Shown here: positions 1 to 10,480 of the stretch, piece by piece | Position numbering within the stretch: the stretch's first letter is position 1 | Layout of the letters: the number at the start of each line of letters is the position of its first letter | NCBI RefSeq assembly: GCF_003696235.1 | Contig: NZ_RFFJ01000005.1 | Location: 1-64,000 of the forward strand | Length of the DNA: 64,000 nucleotides | From: Streptomyces triticirhizae | Lineage (GTDB): Bacteria; Actinomycetota; Actinomycetes; Streptomycetales; Streptomycetaceae | Direction of reading: 5' to 3' | Notes under the pieces: generated by a model | What the model saw: the letters and a program-made list of their open reading frames with translations, nothing else | Databases searched by the model: none | What the model was told of the DNA's origin: nothing | Program-made: the position numbers and the translations under genes

Positions 1-914
1 GGCGCGGGCGGCCAACCGCCCGCGCCCGTGGGCTCGTCGGGTGCGCCAGCGCCCGCACGGGGAACGTTGTCCGGCCGGCCCACACCCGCCGGGTCGTTCC
101 CCGGCCAGCCACCCGCACCGGCACCGGCGGGACCAGGCGCCGGCACGCCGCCAACACCGGCCGTTCCAGGCCCCGGCGCCCCGCCACCGCCGCCCGGCGG
201 CCATCCCGCCGGCTTCTCCATGGCCACCCGGCCCGAGGAGCCGGGCCCGGGCTCAGGGCCCGAGATGCCCTTCCTCGGGTGCGCGGCGAAGGTGTCGGGG
301 ATGTCGGGCGCGGGCAACGGGTCGTAGCCGCAGAGGACTTCCTCCGCCGCGCCGGCCGCCAGGCCGGTCAGCACGGCACGGCCGTCGTCGCAGATCAGCA
401 CCGTGCGCGCGGTGACATTGCGGTGGGTCCAGCCGTGCGCGTGCACGATCCGCAGCGCGGCCAGCAGGTCGGCGGCCACCTCGGCCGCGCGGTAGGGCCC
501 GAGGCGTTCCTCCGCCAGCAGCGCGGCCAGCGGCCTCGCGGGGACTAACTCACTGACGATCCACAGCCCGTCGCCCTGCACGAAGACGTCGAAGACCTGG
601 TCGAGCCTCGGGTGGTCGGGCAGCGCCGCCGCCGCCGTGGCGGCCTCGACGGCCCGCCGGACCACGGGGTCGTCGGGCGTCCTGGTGGCGCGGTCGGCGC
701 CCGCGCCGCGCCCCGCGCCCGCCGCGCCGCCGTGCCGGCCGGGGCCGTCCACCAACTCGGCGTCCACGACCTCGGGCAGCGGCACCTGCCGCACCAGGAC
801 CTCCTGGCCGCTGGCGGTGTCGAAGGCCCGGGACTCCACGAACTCGAACTCGTCCGACGGGGTTTGGGGCAGCCGGTAGCGATCGGCCAGCAGCCGCCCC
901 GCGTACTTGTCCAC
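1..914 (-). CDS. Protein-kinase-like protein (predicted pseudokinase), 3' end outside window
   Basis: The protein kinase fold is recognisable but the catalytic residues are not. The usual beta-3 Lys is Arg (VLVRQV, residue 42), the catalytic-loop HRD is HRN (residues 164-166, followed by VTAR instead of VKPxN), and the DFG site reads TGL (183-185). After about residue 225 the sequence becomes a Gly/Pro/Ala-rich linker that runs off the window edge. I chose the GTG start at 914 because GGGGAGG lies seven bases upstream and MDKYAGRLL leads directly into the fold. The next gene upstream on this strand encodes an active kinase, so a regulatory or scaffold partner role is plausible (inference). 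Residue Leu-123 is encoded by the rare codon TTA. Confidence 0.8.
   Translation of the reverse strand, partial: MDKYAGRLLADRYRLPQTPSDEFEFVESRAFDTASGQEVLVRQVPLPEVVDAELVDGPGRHGGAAGAGRGAGADRATRTPDDPVVRRAVEAATAAAALPDHPRLDQVFDVFVQGDGLWIVSELVPARPLAALLAEERLGPYRAAEVAADLLAALRIVHAHGWTHRNVTARTVLICDDGRAVLTGLAAGAAEEVLCGYDPLPAPDIPDTFAAHPRKGISGPEPGPGSSGRVAMEKPAGWPPGGGGGAPGPGTAGVGGVPAPGPAGAGAGGWPGNDPAGVGRPDNVPRAGAGAPDEPTGAGGWPPA
546..548 (-). promoter_or_regulatory. In-frame TTA leucine codon (potential bldA control)
   Basis: Codon 123 of the pseudokinase gene reads TTA on the minus strand, in the frame set by the GTG start at 914. In Streptomyces the only tRNA reading UUA is encoded by bldA, and TTA-containing genes tend to be expressed late. 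My scan by eye found no other in-frame TTA in the window. Confidence 0.8.
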
Positions 915-1139
915 CTTGCGCCTCCCCACCGCGTGCCCACCCGCCGGACGGCTTCCCACGATACGGCGCGGGGCACCCGCTCGGCTACGGTCCGTCAACT
1001 GACGATTCTTCTCAGTCCCATTCAGCCCTACGCCAACCCCAGTCAGATCCGGTCACTCTCGTCCAGATGCGCTCAAGCAGGAGCGATCGGCCGGGAGCGA
1101 ACCGGCTGCCGGGCGCCGGCGGGCGAACGGGAACGCGCC

Positions 1140-3413
1140 TCACTCCAGCGGTGCGAAGGTCTGGAAGGCCGTCTCGCGCAGCGTGCGGCACGAGCCCTCC
1201 TCCCACGCGTCCACCGGACAGGTGATCATGATCGCGTAGCCCCGGTCATCGTCGACCTTGAAGCCACGGTTGAGCACCCGGACTCTTTCCCCGTCCTCGA
1301 CCCTTTCGAACTGCCAGTCGGCGACCGTCGGATAGTCGCGCCACTCGATGCTCTCGATGCCGATCCGCTCGTAGTCCCGGCTGTTGCTCCGCACGGCCGG
1401 CTCCAGGTCGCGCCAGGCGGCCTCGGCGTCGGCGCCGGGCCGGTCGTTGAAGTCGACCTGAACCTTGACCGGGCTGCCGGGCTCGGCCGCGTAGATGGCG
1501 CCCGAGTTCTGCCCGGCTATGCCCACCCGCTCCCAGCCCTGCGGCAGCGAGATGCTGAAGTGGAAGTCCGCGTCGACGACTTGGGCGTAGCCGGTCGGGC
1601 TGTCCGGCTCGGCGTCCGGGTCGTTCTCCGGGGAGGTGCCGGGCGGGCCATCGTCCCCGCCGCCGGCGTCCTCGCCGCCACCGGACTCGGCGGAGTCACC
1701 CGTCTCCCCCGTCTCTCCTGACTCGCCCGAGGCCTCGCCGCCGCCGTTCTCCGTCTCGCCGGCGCCGCCGTCGGACTCGCCCTCGGGGTCGGGGTCGTTC
1801 CCCTCCTGACCCGCCTGCCCCTCGGTCTCGCCCTGCTCCTGACCGCCGCTGCCGCCCTCGTCGGAGGCGTCGTCGCCGCCGGAGAGCCAGATCACCACGG
1901 CCGTGCCGAGCACGACCAGCGCCACCGCGACCGCGCCGATCGCCAGCATCAGCCGGCGCCGTTCGGCCGCGTCCGCCGCGCCGCCGGACCGCACGGGAGG
2001 GGGCGGCGTGCCGGGAGCGTCCGAGGCAGCGCCGGTGGCCTCGGGGGCGACGTCGGCGGAGACGGCCGCCGTCGCACGCGCCGGCGTGCGCGGGTCGCTC
2101 GCGCCCGGCTTCGGCGAGACCGCCGGCGCGGAGGAACGGGCGGAGGAGCGCGCGGCGGCGGCACCGGCCGAAGTCCCGGCGGTGGAACCGCCCTTGGCCG
2201 CCCCGCCGGCCGCCCCTCCCGCAGCGCCCGCCCCGCCGCGAACGGCCGACGTGGAGCCCGGCTTGGGCGTGGGGCGCCGCCCGACCATCAACGTCTGGTG
2301 GTCCGTGATCGAACCCGAACCCTCCCCGCCGCCCAACACCTCGTTGAGCAGCTCCCGCACCCGGGGCTCCGCCGGCCGCTCCTCCGGCTTCTTCCGCAGC
2401 GACTCCATGATCAGCTCGGTCAGGTCGCCCGCCTGGGTCGGCGGCGGCACCGGGTCGTGCATCACGGCGGCCAGGGTGGCGATGGCGCTGCCCTCGTCGT
2501 AGGGCGGGCGGCCCTCGACGCAGCAGTAGAGGAGCGCGCCCAGCGACCAGATGTCCGCCGGCGGCCCGGGCGAGGCGCCCCTGGCCCGCTCGGGCGAGAT
2601 GTAGGAGGGCGCGCCCACCAGCATCCCGGTGGAGGTGATGGACGGGTCGCCCTCGACCTTGGCGATGCCGAAGTCCGTCAGCACCACCCGGCCCTCGTCG
2701 TCGGCGACGATCACGTTGGACGGCTTGACGTCCCGGTGGAGGATGCCGGCGCCGTGCGCGTCGCGCAGCACGTCGAGGATGGCCAGGCCGATCTCGGCGG
2801 CCCGGCGCGGGGACATCGGGCCGTCCTGCCGGATGATGTCGGCCAGCGAGCGCCCCTCGATCAGCTCCATCACGATCCACGGCCGCGAGCCCTCGTCGAC
2901 CACGTCGTAGATGGTGACGACGCCTCGGCTGCGGATGGTGGCGATGGCCTTGGCCTCCCGCAGAGTGCGGGTGATCATGCGCTTGCGCTCGGCCTCGTCG
3001 ACCCCGGCCGACAGCCGCAGCTCCTTGACCGCGACGGAACGGCCGAGCACCTCGTCGGTGGCCCGCCACACCGTGCCCATGCCGCCGCGCCCGACGACGG
3101 AGCCCAGCCGGTAACGCCCGTTCAGCAGCCGGGTCGCGTCGCTCCGGCGGCCCGGGGCGACCTTGGTGGTCGGCCGGTCCACCCCGTCGGCACCGTCCGC
3201 GCCGCCGTCCTCCGCCGCGCCCTCGGCAACGCCCGCGCCCTCGGCAACGCCCCTGCCCCCGGCCGACGCTGACGCGGCGCCGGGCCCGGCGCCCCCGTCC
3301 GCGCCCCCGCCCTCGCCGTCGGCCTCGGCCGCGACCTCGCCGCCGACCTCGCCCTCGTCCTCGTGCGACTGCCGGCGCAGCCTCGACTCGTTTGCCCCGT
3401 TGTCCTGGCCCAT
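1140..3413 (-). CDS. Membrane-bound Ser/Thr protein kinase (Hanks type)
   Basis: This predicted receptor-like kinase phosphorylates Ser/Thr on cytoplasmic targets. A Gly/Ala/Glu-rich N-terminus of about 95 residues precedes the kinase domain (about 100-360). The domain has the glycine loop GRGGMG (108-113), Lys-130 in VAVK, HRDVKPSN (226-233) and DFG (247-249), so it looks catalytically competent. A long Ala/Gly/Pro linker leads to one membrane helix (about 488-510), an acidic Gly/Glu-rich spacer and a C-terminal extracytoplasmic domain beginning near YAQVVDADFHFS. No PASTA repeats are visible. I chose the ATG at 3413 for its GGAGGGG ribosome site; an in-frame ATG 30 bases upstream is possible. 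The pseudokinase gene lies downstream on the same strand. Confidence 0.9.
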   Translation of the reverse strand: MGQDNGANESRLRRQSHEDEGEVGGEVAAEADGEGGGADGGAGPGAASASAGGRGVAEGAGVAEGAAEDGGADGADGVDRPTTKVAPGRRSDATRLLNGRYRLGSVVGRGGMGTVWRATDEVLGRSVAVKELRLSAGVDEAERKRMITRTLREAKAIATIRSRGVVTIYDVVDEGSRPWIVMELIEGRSLADIIRQDGPMSPRRAAEIGLAILDVLRDAHGAGILHRDVKPSNVIVADDEGRVVLTDFGIAKVEGDPSITSTGMLVGAPSYISPERARGASPGPPADIWSLGALLYCCVEGRPPYDEGSAIATLAAVMHDPVPPPTQAGDLTELIMESLRKKPEERPAEPRVRELLNEVLGGGEGSGSITDHQTLMVGRRPTPKPGSTSAVRGGAGAAGGAAGGAAKGGSTAGTSAGAAAARSSARSSAPAVSPKPGASDPRTPARATAAVSADVAPEATGAASDAPGTPPPPVRSGGAADAAERRRLMLAIGAVAVALVVLGTAVVIWLSGGDDASDEGGSGGQEQGETEGQAGQEGNDPDPEGESDGGAGETENGGGEASGESGETGETGDSAESGGGEDAGGGDDGPPGTSPENDPDAEPDSPTGYAQVVDADFHFSISLPQGWERVGIAGQNSGAIYAAEPGSPVKVQVDFNDRPGADAEAAWRDLEPAVRSNSRDYERIGIESIEWRDYPTVADWQFERVEDGERVRVLNRGFKVDDDRGYAIMITCPVDAWEEGSCRTLRETAFQTFAPLE

Positions 3414-3610
3414 GCGTGCGTCCCCTCCGGCTTCCCCGGCCATTGTCACCCATCCGTATGACATCCGGGGCGCCGGGCGACCCGCCCGCCCGAGTCGATC
3501 AGTAACGAAATCAACAAGGAGACCGGCGACCCAACCGGCAACACGGCCGGGCGGACCGGCAGTTGGGAGACCTCACACGGGGGCCGGGGACCGGGACCAG
3601 GGCCGGGGCT

Positions 3611-5371
3611 TCAGAGCGGAACGGTGTCCGGCGCCCCCAGCCGCGCCGCGTCCGCCGTCTGGTCGTCGGGCTGGAGCTGCGACTCGCGCTCCGCCTCCAC
3701 CCGCTTCAGATAGTGCTCCACCTCACGCGCCACCTGCGCGTCCGACCAGCCCAGCACACCACCCATCAACTCGGCGCACTCCTGGGCACTTCGGGTGCCC
3801 CGGTCGAAGGTCTCGATGGAGATCCGGGTGCGCCGGGTCAGCACGTCCTCCAGGTGCCGGGCGCCCTCGTGCGAACAGGCGTACACGATCTCGGCCTTGA
3901 GGTAGTCGTCGGCGGCCGGCAGCGGCTGGCCGAGGCGCGGGTCGGCGACGATCAGGTCGAGCAGTTCCTGCGTCAGGGAGCCGTAGCGGCGCAGCAGATG
4001 CTCCACTCTGGCCTCGTGCAGCCCGGACCTGGCGGCGATCCGGCCCCGCGCGTTCCACAGCGCAGCGAACCCCTCGGCGCCCGCCAGCCGGATCTCCTCC
4101 GTGCAGCAGGACGCGACCCGCCGGTCCAGCCCGTGCACCGCCGCGTCCACCGCGTCCTTGGCCATCACCCGGTAGGTGGTGTACTTCCCGCCGGCGACCA
4201 CCACCAGGCCCGGCACCGGGTGGGCCACGGTGTGCTCACGCGAGAGCTTGCTGGTGGCGTCCGACTCGCCGGCGAGCAACGGCCGCAGCCCGGCGTAGAC
4301 GCCCTCCACGTCGTCCCGGGTGAGCGGAACGGCCAGCACGGAGTTGACGTGTTCCAGCAGGTAGTCGATGTCGGCGCTGGACGCGGCGGGGTGCGCCTTG
4401 TCCAGGTCCCAGGCGGTGTCGGTGGTGCCGACGATCCAGTGCCGGCCCCAGGGGATCACGAAGAGCACGCTGGTCTCGGTCCGCAGGATGAGCCCGGTCG
4501 AGGAGTGGATGCGGTCCTTGGGCACCACCAGGTGGATGCCCTTGGATGCCTTGACATGGAACTGGCCGCGCTCGGCGATCATCGCCTGGGTGTCGTCGGT
4601 CCACACCCCGGTGGCGTTGACGACCTGCTTCGCGCGGATCTCGTAGGTGCGGAACTCCCCCGAACCGGCGCCGTCCCCGCCGCCGTTCCCGTCCCCGCGC
4701 CCGTTGCCGCTCTCCAGGTCCAGCACCCGCACGCCCACCACGCGCTCCCCCTCGCGGAGGAACTCGGTCACCCGCGCCCGGTTGGCGACCCGGGCGCCGT
4801 AGCTGGCGGCGGTGCGGACCAGGGCGGCGACGAACCGGGCGTCGTCCACCTGCGCGTCGTAGTACTGCAACGCGCCGACCAGCGCGTCCTTCCGCAGGCA
4901 GGGCGCGACCCGCAGCGCGTGGGAACGGGTCAGGTGACGGTGGGTCGGCAGGCCACGCCCGTGGCCCGAGGAGAGCGACATCGCGTCGTAGAGCGCCACG
5001 CCCGAGCCGGCGTAGAAGCGTTCCCAGCCCCGGTGGCGCAGCGGGTAGAGGAACGGCACCGGCCGCACCAGGTGCGGGGCGATCCGGCTGAGCAGCAGGC
5101 CGCGTTCCCGCAGCGCCTCCCTGACCAGGCCGAAGTCCAGCATCTCCAGATAGCGCAGCCCGCCGTGGATCAGCTTGCTCGACCGGCTCGACGTGCCGGC
5201 CGCCCAGTCCCTGGCCTCCACCAGTCCGGTGGACAGGCCCCGGGTGGTGGCGTCCAACGCGGTGCCGGCGCCGACCACGCCGCCGCCGACCACGAGGACG
5301 TCCAACTCCCGTTCCGCCATCCGGGCCAGTGCCTCGGCCCGCTGTTCCGGTCCTAGCGTCGCTGTCCTCAC
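3611..5371 (-). CDS. glpD: Glycerol-3-phosphate dehydrogenase (FAD-dependent)
   Basis: The enzyme oxidises sn-glycerol 3-phosphate to dihydroxyacetone phosphate and passes electrons to the quinone pool at the membrane. The 586-residue product has the N-terminal FAD-binding GGGVVGAG (29-36), the family signature SSKLIHGGLRYLE, and a C-terminal DAO_C-type domain. The GTG start at 5371 has GGGAGG upstream and gives the family-typical N-terminus VRTATLGPEQR. The open frame extends much further upstream, but that part overlaps the divergent neighbour and is not coding. A short Gly/Asp/Asn-rich insert near residues 225-240 (GNGRGDGNGGGDG) looks like a low-complexity expansion. Confidence 0.95.
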   Translation of the reverse strand: MRTATLGPEQRAEALARMAERELDVLVVGGGVVGAGTALDATTRGLSTGLVEARDWAAGTSSRSSKLIHGGLRYLEMLDFGLVREALRERGLLLSRIAPHLVRPVPFLYPLRHRGWERFYAGSGVALYDAMSLSSGHGRGLPTHRHLTRSHALRVAPCLRKDALVGALQYYDAQVDDARFVAALVRTAASYGARVANRARVTEFLREGERVVGVRVLDLESGNGRGDGNGGGDGAGSGEFRTYEIRAKQVVNATGVWTDDTQAMIAERGQFHVKASKGIHLVVPKDRIHSSTGLILRTETSVLFVIPWGRHWIVGTTDTAWDLDKAHPAASSADIDYLLEHVNSVLAVPLTRDDVEGVYAGLRPLLAGESDATSKLSREHTVAHPVPGLVVVAGGKYTTYRVMAKDAVDAAVHGLDRRVASCCTEEIRLAGAEGFAALWNARGRIAARSGLHEARVEHLLRRYGSLTQELLDLIVADPRLGQPLPAADDYLKAEIVYACSHEGARHLEDVLTRRTRISIETFDRGTRSAQECAELMGGVLGWSDAQVAREVEHYLKRVEAERESQLQPDDQTADAARLGAPDTVPL

Positions 5372-5599
5372 CGCTGCCTCCCTGGCATCTCGCGTGCGTG
5401 CCGCCCCTGGCGTTGCCCGCTCCGTCGATCCGTGGCCATCTTCAGACTCCCCCAGCTCCACCGAGTTCGCCGCCCGGGCGCGTCCCCTCGGCCTGTTGAA
5501 CCGGACCAATCCACCGTATCTGTCATATATGCCCGTAACCTGACCGGAGCGCATATGCCCTCCCCGGGGAGCGGCAGAAGGGAAGGGAGCCGCCCGCGT

Positions 5600-6829
5600 A
5601 TGCCCGCTGATCTCGCCGTCCTCGGTCTTGGGCCACTGGGACTGCCCGCCGCCCAGGCGGCCACCGCCGCCGGCATCTGCACGGTCGCCTTCGTACCGGA
5701 TGCCCGGATCGCCGCCGGCTTGAACGCGGGGCGCCCGCCCGGCGACGCCTCGCTCTCCGCGCCGGCGCTGCGCCGGATGCTGGCCGGCGGCTTCCGCGCG
5801 GCCAGCGACCCGGTCGTGCTCGGCCGGGTCCGCACCGCGCTGATCTGCGCGCCCACCCCGCCCGACGACCGGGGCGCCCCCGACCTCAACGCGGTGCGCG
5901 AGGCCGCCGCCACCCTCGCGCCCCGGCTGCGGCCCCGCACCCTGGTGGTGCTGGAGTCCACCGTGCCGCCCGGCACCACCGAGGGCGTGTTGCGCCCCGT
6001 GCTGGAGCGCGGCTCGGGGCTGCGCGCCGGGCGCGACTTCCAACTGGCGCACGCCCCCGGCCGTTTGGACCCCGCCGCGCCCGGCGGCCACGCCGCCCCG
6101 CCGCGCGTGATCGGCGGCCTGACGCCCGACTGCGTCGAGGCGGCCGCCGCGTTCTACGGCCGGCTCACCGACAAGGTGGTGCGCGCCCGTGGCCTGCGCG
6201 AGGCGGAGACGGTGAAGGTCCTGGAGACCAACGTCCAGCACGTCGGCATGGCTCTGATCAACGAGATGGCCATGTTCTGCCACGAGTTGGGCATCGACCT
6301 GTGGGACGTGGTCCGCTGCGCCGAGACCCGCTCCCCCGCCCCCGGCATCTGCCGCCCCGGCCCGGGGCCGGCGGGACCTGACGCCCCGGTCAACCCGGGC
6401 AACCGGCTGCGCCTGGTCGGCCTGGCCCGGGAGGTCAACGAGCGGATGCCCGGCTATGTCACCCAGCGGGCCACCGCGCTGCTCAACGAGCACGGCAAGT
6501 CGGCCAGGGGCGCCCATGTGCTGCTGCTCGGCGTCGCGCACCGCCCCGAGCTGCCCGCCCTGGAACGCGGCCCGGCCCGCGAGATCGCCTCCCGGCTGCT
6601 GACGCTGGGCGCCCAGCTCAGCTTCCACGACCCGTGCGTCAGCGAGTGGCGGGTGGCGGGCCGGCGGGTGCCGCGCGCAGACTCACCGTACGAGTCGGCC
6701 GCCGTCGCCGACCTGACGCTGCTGCTGACCCACCACGGCACCTACGACCTCCAGGGCCTGGCCGCCAAGGCGCAGCTGCTCTTCGACACCAGGGGCGCCA
6801 CACCGGCGGGGGCCGCCCACCGCCTGTGA
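5600..6829 (+). CDS. UDP-glucose/GDP-mannose dehydrogenase family protein lacking the catalytic Cys
   Basis: Homologues oxidise UDP-sugars to uronic acids with NAD. Visible features are the Rossmann loop GLGPLGLP (9-16), the ICAPTPPDD segment (82-90), ESTVPPGTT (119-127) and the conserved Lys-206 in the central helix (KVLETN). The active-site motif of UDP-ManNAc dehydrogenases, PGPGVGGHC, appears here as PGPGPAGPD (253-261), so Asp-261 replaces the nucleophilic Cys needed for the second oxidation. The Cys at 251 is ten residues away and does not align with it. I chose the ATG at 5600 because of the upstream GGGAG and direct entry to the Rossmann strand; an ATG at 5555 is an alternative. The gene diverges from glpD and converges on guaB3. 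Full dehydrogenase activity seems unlikely (inference). Confidence 0.82.
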   Translation: MPADLAVLGLGPLGLPAAQAATAAGICTVAFVPDARIAAGLNAGRPPGDASLSAPALRRMLAGGFRAASDPVVLGRVRTALICAPTPPDDRGAPDLNAVREAAATLAPRLRPRTLVVLESTVPPGTTEGVLRPVLERGSGLRAGRDFQLAHAPGRLDPAAPGGHAAPPRVIGGLTPDCVEAAAAFYGRLTDKVVRARGLREAETVKVLETNVQHVGMALINEMAMFCHELGIDLWDVVRCAETRSPAPGICRPGPGPAGPDAPVNPGNRLRLVGLAREVNERMPGYVTQRATALLNEHGKSARGAHVLLLGVAHRPELPALERGPAREIASRLLTLGAQLSFHDPCVSEWRVAGRRVPRADSPYESAAVADLTLLLTHHGTYDLQGLAAKAQLLFDTRGATPAGAAHRL

Positions 6830-6868
6830 ACGCCCCAGACGGTGAACGGCCCCCGGAAGTCCGCCGGT

Positions 6869-7984
6869 TCAGCGGGAGCGGGCCACCGTGACCTCGACCC
6901 GCTGGAACTCCTTCAGCTCCGAGTACCCCGTGGTGGCCATCGCCCGCCGCAGCGCGCCGAAGAAGTTCATCGAGCCGTCGGGGATGTGCGAGGGGCCGGT
7001 GAGCACCTCCTTGGTGGTGCCGACCGTGCCCAGGTGCACCTTCTTGCCGCGCGGCACGTCCTCGTGGACCGCCTCCATGCCCCAGTGGTGGCCACGCCCC
7101 GGCGCGTCCGTGGCGCGGGCCAGCGGGGAGCCCATCATCACGGCGTCGGCGCCGCAGGCGATCGCCTTCGGCAGGTCGCCGGACCAGCCGACGCCGCCGT
7201 CCGCGATCACATGGACGTAGCGCCCGCCCGACTCGTCCAGGTAGTCCCGCCGGGCGGCGGCGACGTCGGCCACCGCCGTGGCCATCGGCACCTGGATGCC
7301 CAGCACGTTCCGCGTGGTGTGCGCGGCGCCGCCGCCGAAGCCCACCAGCACCCCGGCCGCGCCGGTGCGCATCAGGTGCAGCGCGGCGGTGTAGGTCGCG
7401 CAGCCGCCCACGATCACCGGAACGTCCAGCTCGTAGATGAACTGCTTGAGGTTCAACGGCTCGGCCGCGCCCGAGACATGCTCGGCGGAGACCGTGGTGC
7501 CCCGGATCACGAAGATGTCCACGCCGGCGTCCAGCACGGCCTTGGAGAACTGCGCCGTCCGCTGCGGCGACAGCGCCGCGGCCGTGACCACGCCGGCATC
7601 CCTGACCTCGCGGATGCGCTGGAAGATCAGCTCCTCCTGGATGGGCGCCGCGTAGATCTCCTGGAGCCGCCGGTTGGCCCGGTCCTCCTCAAGCCCGGCG
7701 ATCTCCGCCAGCAGCGGCTCAGGGTCCGGGTAGCGGGTCCACAGACCCTCCAGGTTGAGCACCCCGAGACCGCCCAGCTCCCCGATGCGGATCGCCGTCC
7801 GCGGCGAGACGACCGAGTCCATCGGCGCGGCCAGGAACGGCAGCTCGAAGCGGTAGGCGTCGATCTGCCAGGCGATCGAGACCTCCTTCGGGTCGCGGGT
7901 GCGGCGCGAGGGCACCACGGCGATGTCGTCGAAGGCGTAGGCGCGCCGGCCGCGCTTGCCGCGCCCGATCTCGATCTCAGTCAC
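6869..7984 (-). CDS. guaB3: GuaB3 family IMP dehydrogenase-related protein
   Basis: The 371-residue protein has the IMPDH TIM-barrel without CBS domains, the architecture of the GuaB3 family. It begins MTEIEIGRGKRGRRAYAFDD and has AAPMDSVVSP, the phosphate-binding ADGGVGWSGD and CGADAVMMGSPLA. The loop that carries the catalytic Cys in GuaB (GPGSICTTR) reads GGGAAHTTR here, so His replaces Cys. The gene is 69 bases downstream of guaB on the same strand and is probably cotranscribed, the same order as guaB2-guaB3 in mycobacteria. Its reaction is uncertain: the family is often annotated as IMPDH, but the missing nucleophile argues against simple IMPDH chemistry. Confidence 0.92.
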   Translation of the reverse strand: MTEIEIGRGKRGRRAYAFDDIAVVPSRRTRDPKEVSIAWQIDAYRFELPFLAAPMDSVVSPRTAIRIGELGGLGVLNLEGLWTRYPDPEPLLAEIAGLEEDRANRRLQEIYAAPIQEELIFQRIREVRDAGVVTAAALSPQRTAQFSKAVLDAGVDIFVIRGTTVSAEHVSGAAEPLNLKQFIYELDVPVIVGGCATYTAALHLMRTGAAGVLVGFGGGAAHTTRNVLGIQVPMATAVADVAAARRDYLDESGGRYVHVIADGGVGWSGDLPKAIACGADAVMMGSPLARATDAPGRGHHWGMEAVHEDVPRGKKVHLGTVGTTKEVLTGPSHIPDGSMNFFGALRRAMATTGYSELKEFQRVEVTVARSR

Positions 7985-8053
7985 AGGTAGAGCCCTTCCA
8001 TGCGATGTGCGCCCCCAGTATCACCGATGCCGCCCCGACGGCCCCGACCCCGC

Positions 8054-9631
<1,578 letters not shown>

Positions 9632-9657
9632 TTACGACCCCGCGCCACCCGCTCGGC

Positions 9658-10233
9658 CTATCGGCCGGCGAGCGCCCTGAGCCTGCTGAGGGCGCGGTGC
9701 TGGGCAACGCGCACGGCGCCCGGAGACATTCCCAGCCGGTGCCCGGTCTCCTCGGCGGTCAGCCCGACGGCGACCCGCAGCAGCACCAGCTCCCGCAGGT
9801 GCGCGGGCAGGTTGGCCAGCAGCTTCCTGGCCCACTCGGCGTCGCTGGACAGCAGCGCGCGCTCCTCGGGGCCCAGCGAGTCGTCGGGCCGCTCGGGCAT
9901 CTCGTCCGAGGGCACCGCCATGCTGCCGGGGTGCCGCAGCGCGGCGCGCTGGAGGTCGGCGACCTTGTGCTGGGCGATGGCGACGACGAACGCGTCGAAC
10001 GGGCGCCCGGTGTCGCGGTAGCGCGGCAGCGCGCAGAGCACCGCCAGACAGACCTCCTGCGCCAGGTCGTCCACGAAGTGCCGCGCCTCGCCCGGGAGTC
10101 GGGACAGCCGGACCCGGCAGTAGCGCAGGGCCAGCGGATGCACGTGGGCCAACAGGTCGTGGGTGGCCTGGGCGTCCCCCGTGGCCGCACGATGCGCCAG
10201 GGCGGCGATCGCCGAGGTGTCGTCATCGCGCAT
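9658..10233 (-). CDS. shbA: ECF-type sigma factor (ShbA/SigD-like)
   Basis: The 191-residue product has sigma region 2 (about 30-100, with [21 protein letters not shown] and the [18 protein letters not shown] helix) and a region 4 helix-turn-helix ([29 protein letters not shown]). Its position between bldM and guaB matches Streptomyces ShbA, which drives hrdB transcription in S. griseus, and mycobacterial SigD. The symbol therefore rests on synteny and length. The ATG at 10233 gives [10 protein letters not shown], but no good ribosome site precedes it and a GTG 15 bases upstream is equally possible. No anti-sigma gene is adjacent. Confidence 0.85.
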   Translation of the reverse strand: MRDDDTSAIAALAHRAATGDAQATHDLLAHVHPLALRYCRVRLSRLPGEARHFVDDLAQEVCLAVLCALPRYRDTGRPFDAFVVAIAQHKVADLQRAALRHPGSMAVPSDEMPERPDDSLGPEERALLSSDAEWARKLLANLPAHLRELVLLRVAVGLTAEETGHRLGMSPGAVRVAQHRALSRLRALAGR

Positions 10234-10423
10234 CGGTCCATGGTGCACCCCCGCCGGCCGCTCCGTGGCGGCGGAGGCGGAGTTGTGCACCGAAGCGTTA
10301 TGCGCGGGAGCGCTGAAGGTCACGTTCCTGGCCCTCCCCTTCACACCCGGCTGGCTCGTCCCCAAGGAGCTTCATGCTTCCAGGATGCGACACCGGAGGA
10401 CCGTTCGTGTCCCGCTCCCCGCC

Positions 10424-10459
10424 GGACGGGGTGGAGCGCCGGCGGCGAACACCCCGTCC
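10424..10459 (-). terminator. Hairpin downstream of bldM
   Basis: A perfect 10-bp inverted repeat (GGACGGGGTG with CACCCCGTCC) around a 16-base GC-rich loop starts 21 bases after the bldM stop. There is no U-tract, as is usual in Streptomyces, so it is a probable terminator or mRNA-stabilising hairpin. Confidence 0.6.
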
Positions 10460-10480
10460 CGAGCCGTGCACCGGGTGCGG

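Noticed and set aside
1696-3453. Long Arg-rich open frame opposite or alongside the kinase
   Set aside because: Typical high-GC shadow frame with Arg/Gly/Pro composition and no ribosome site.
5372-5599. Palindrome CATATATG (5524-5531) between glpD and the divergent gene as an operator
   Set aside because: An 8-bp palindrome alone is weak evidence and no matching half-sites or promoter could be fixed.
3611-6628. A 1005-codon minus-strand frame that fuses glpD with an upstream extension
   Set aside because: The extension overlaps the whole divergent dehydrogenase-like gene and has no family similarity; glpD starts properly at the GTG at 5371.
10234-10480. ECF-type GGAAC motif upstream of the sigma-factor gene as an autoregulated promoter
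   Set aside because: A matching -10 (CGTT-like) at the right spacing is missing.
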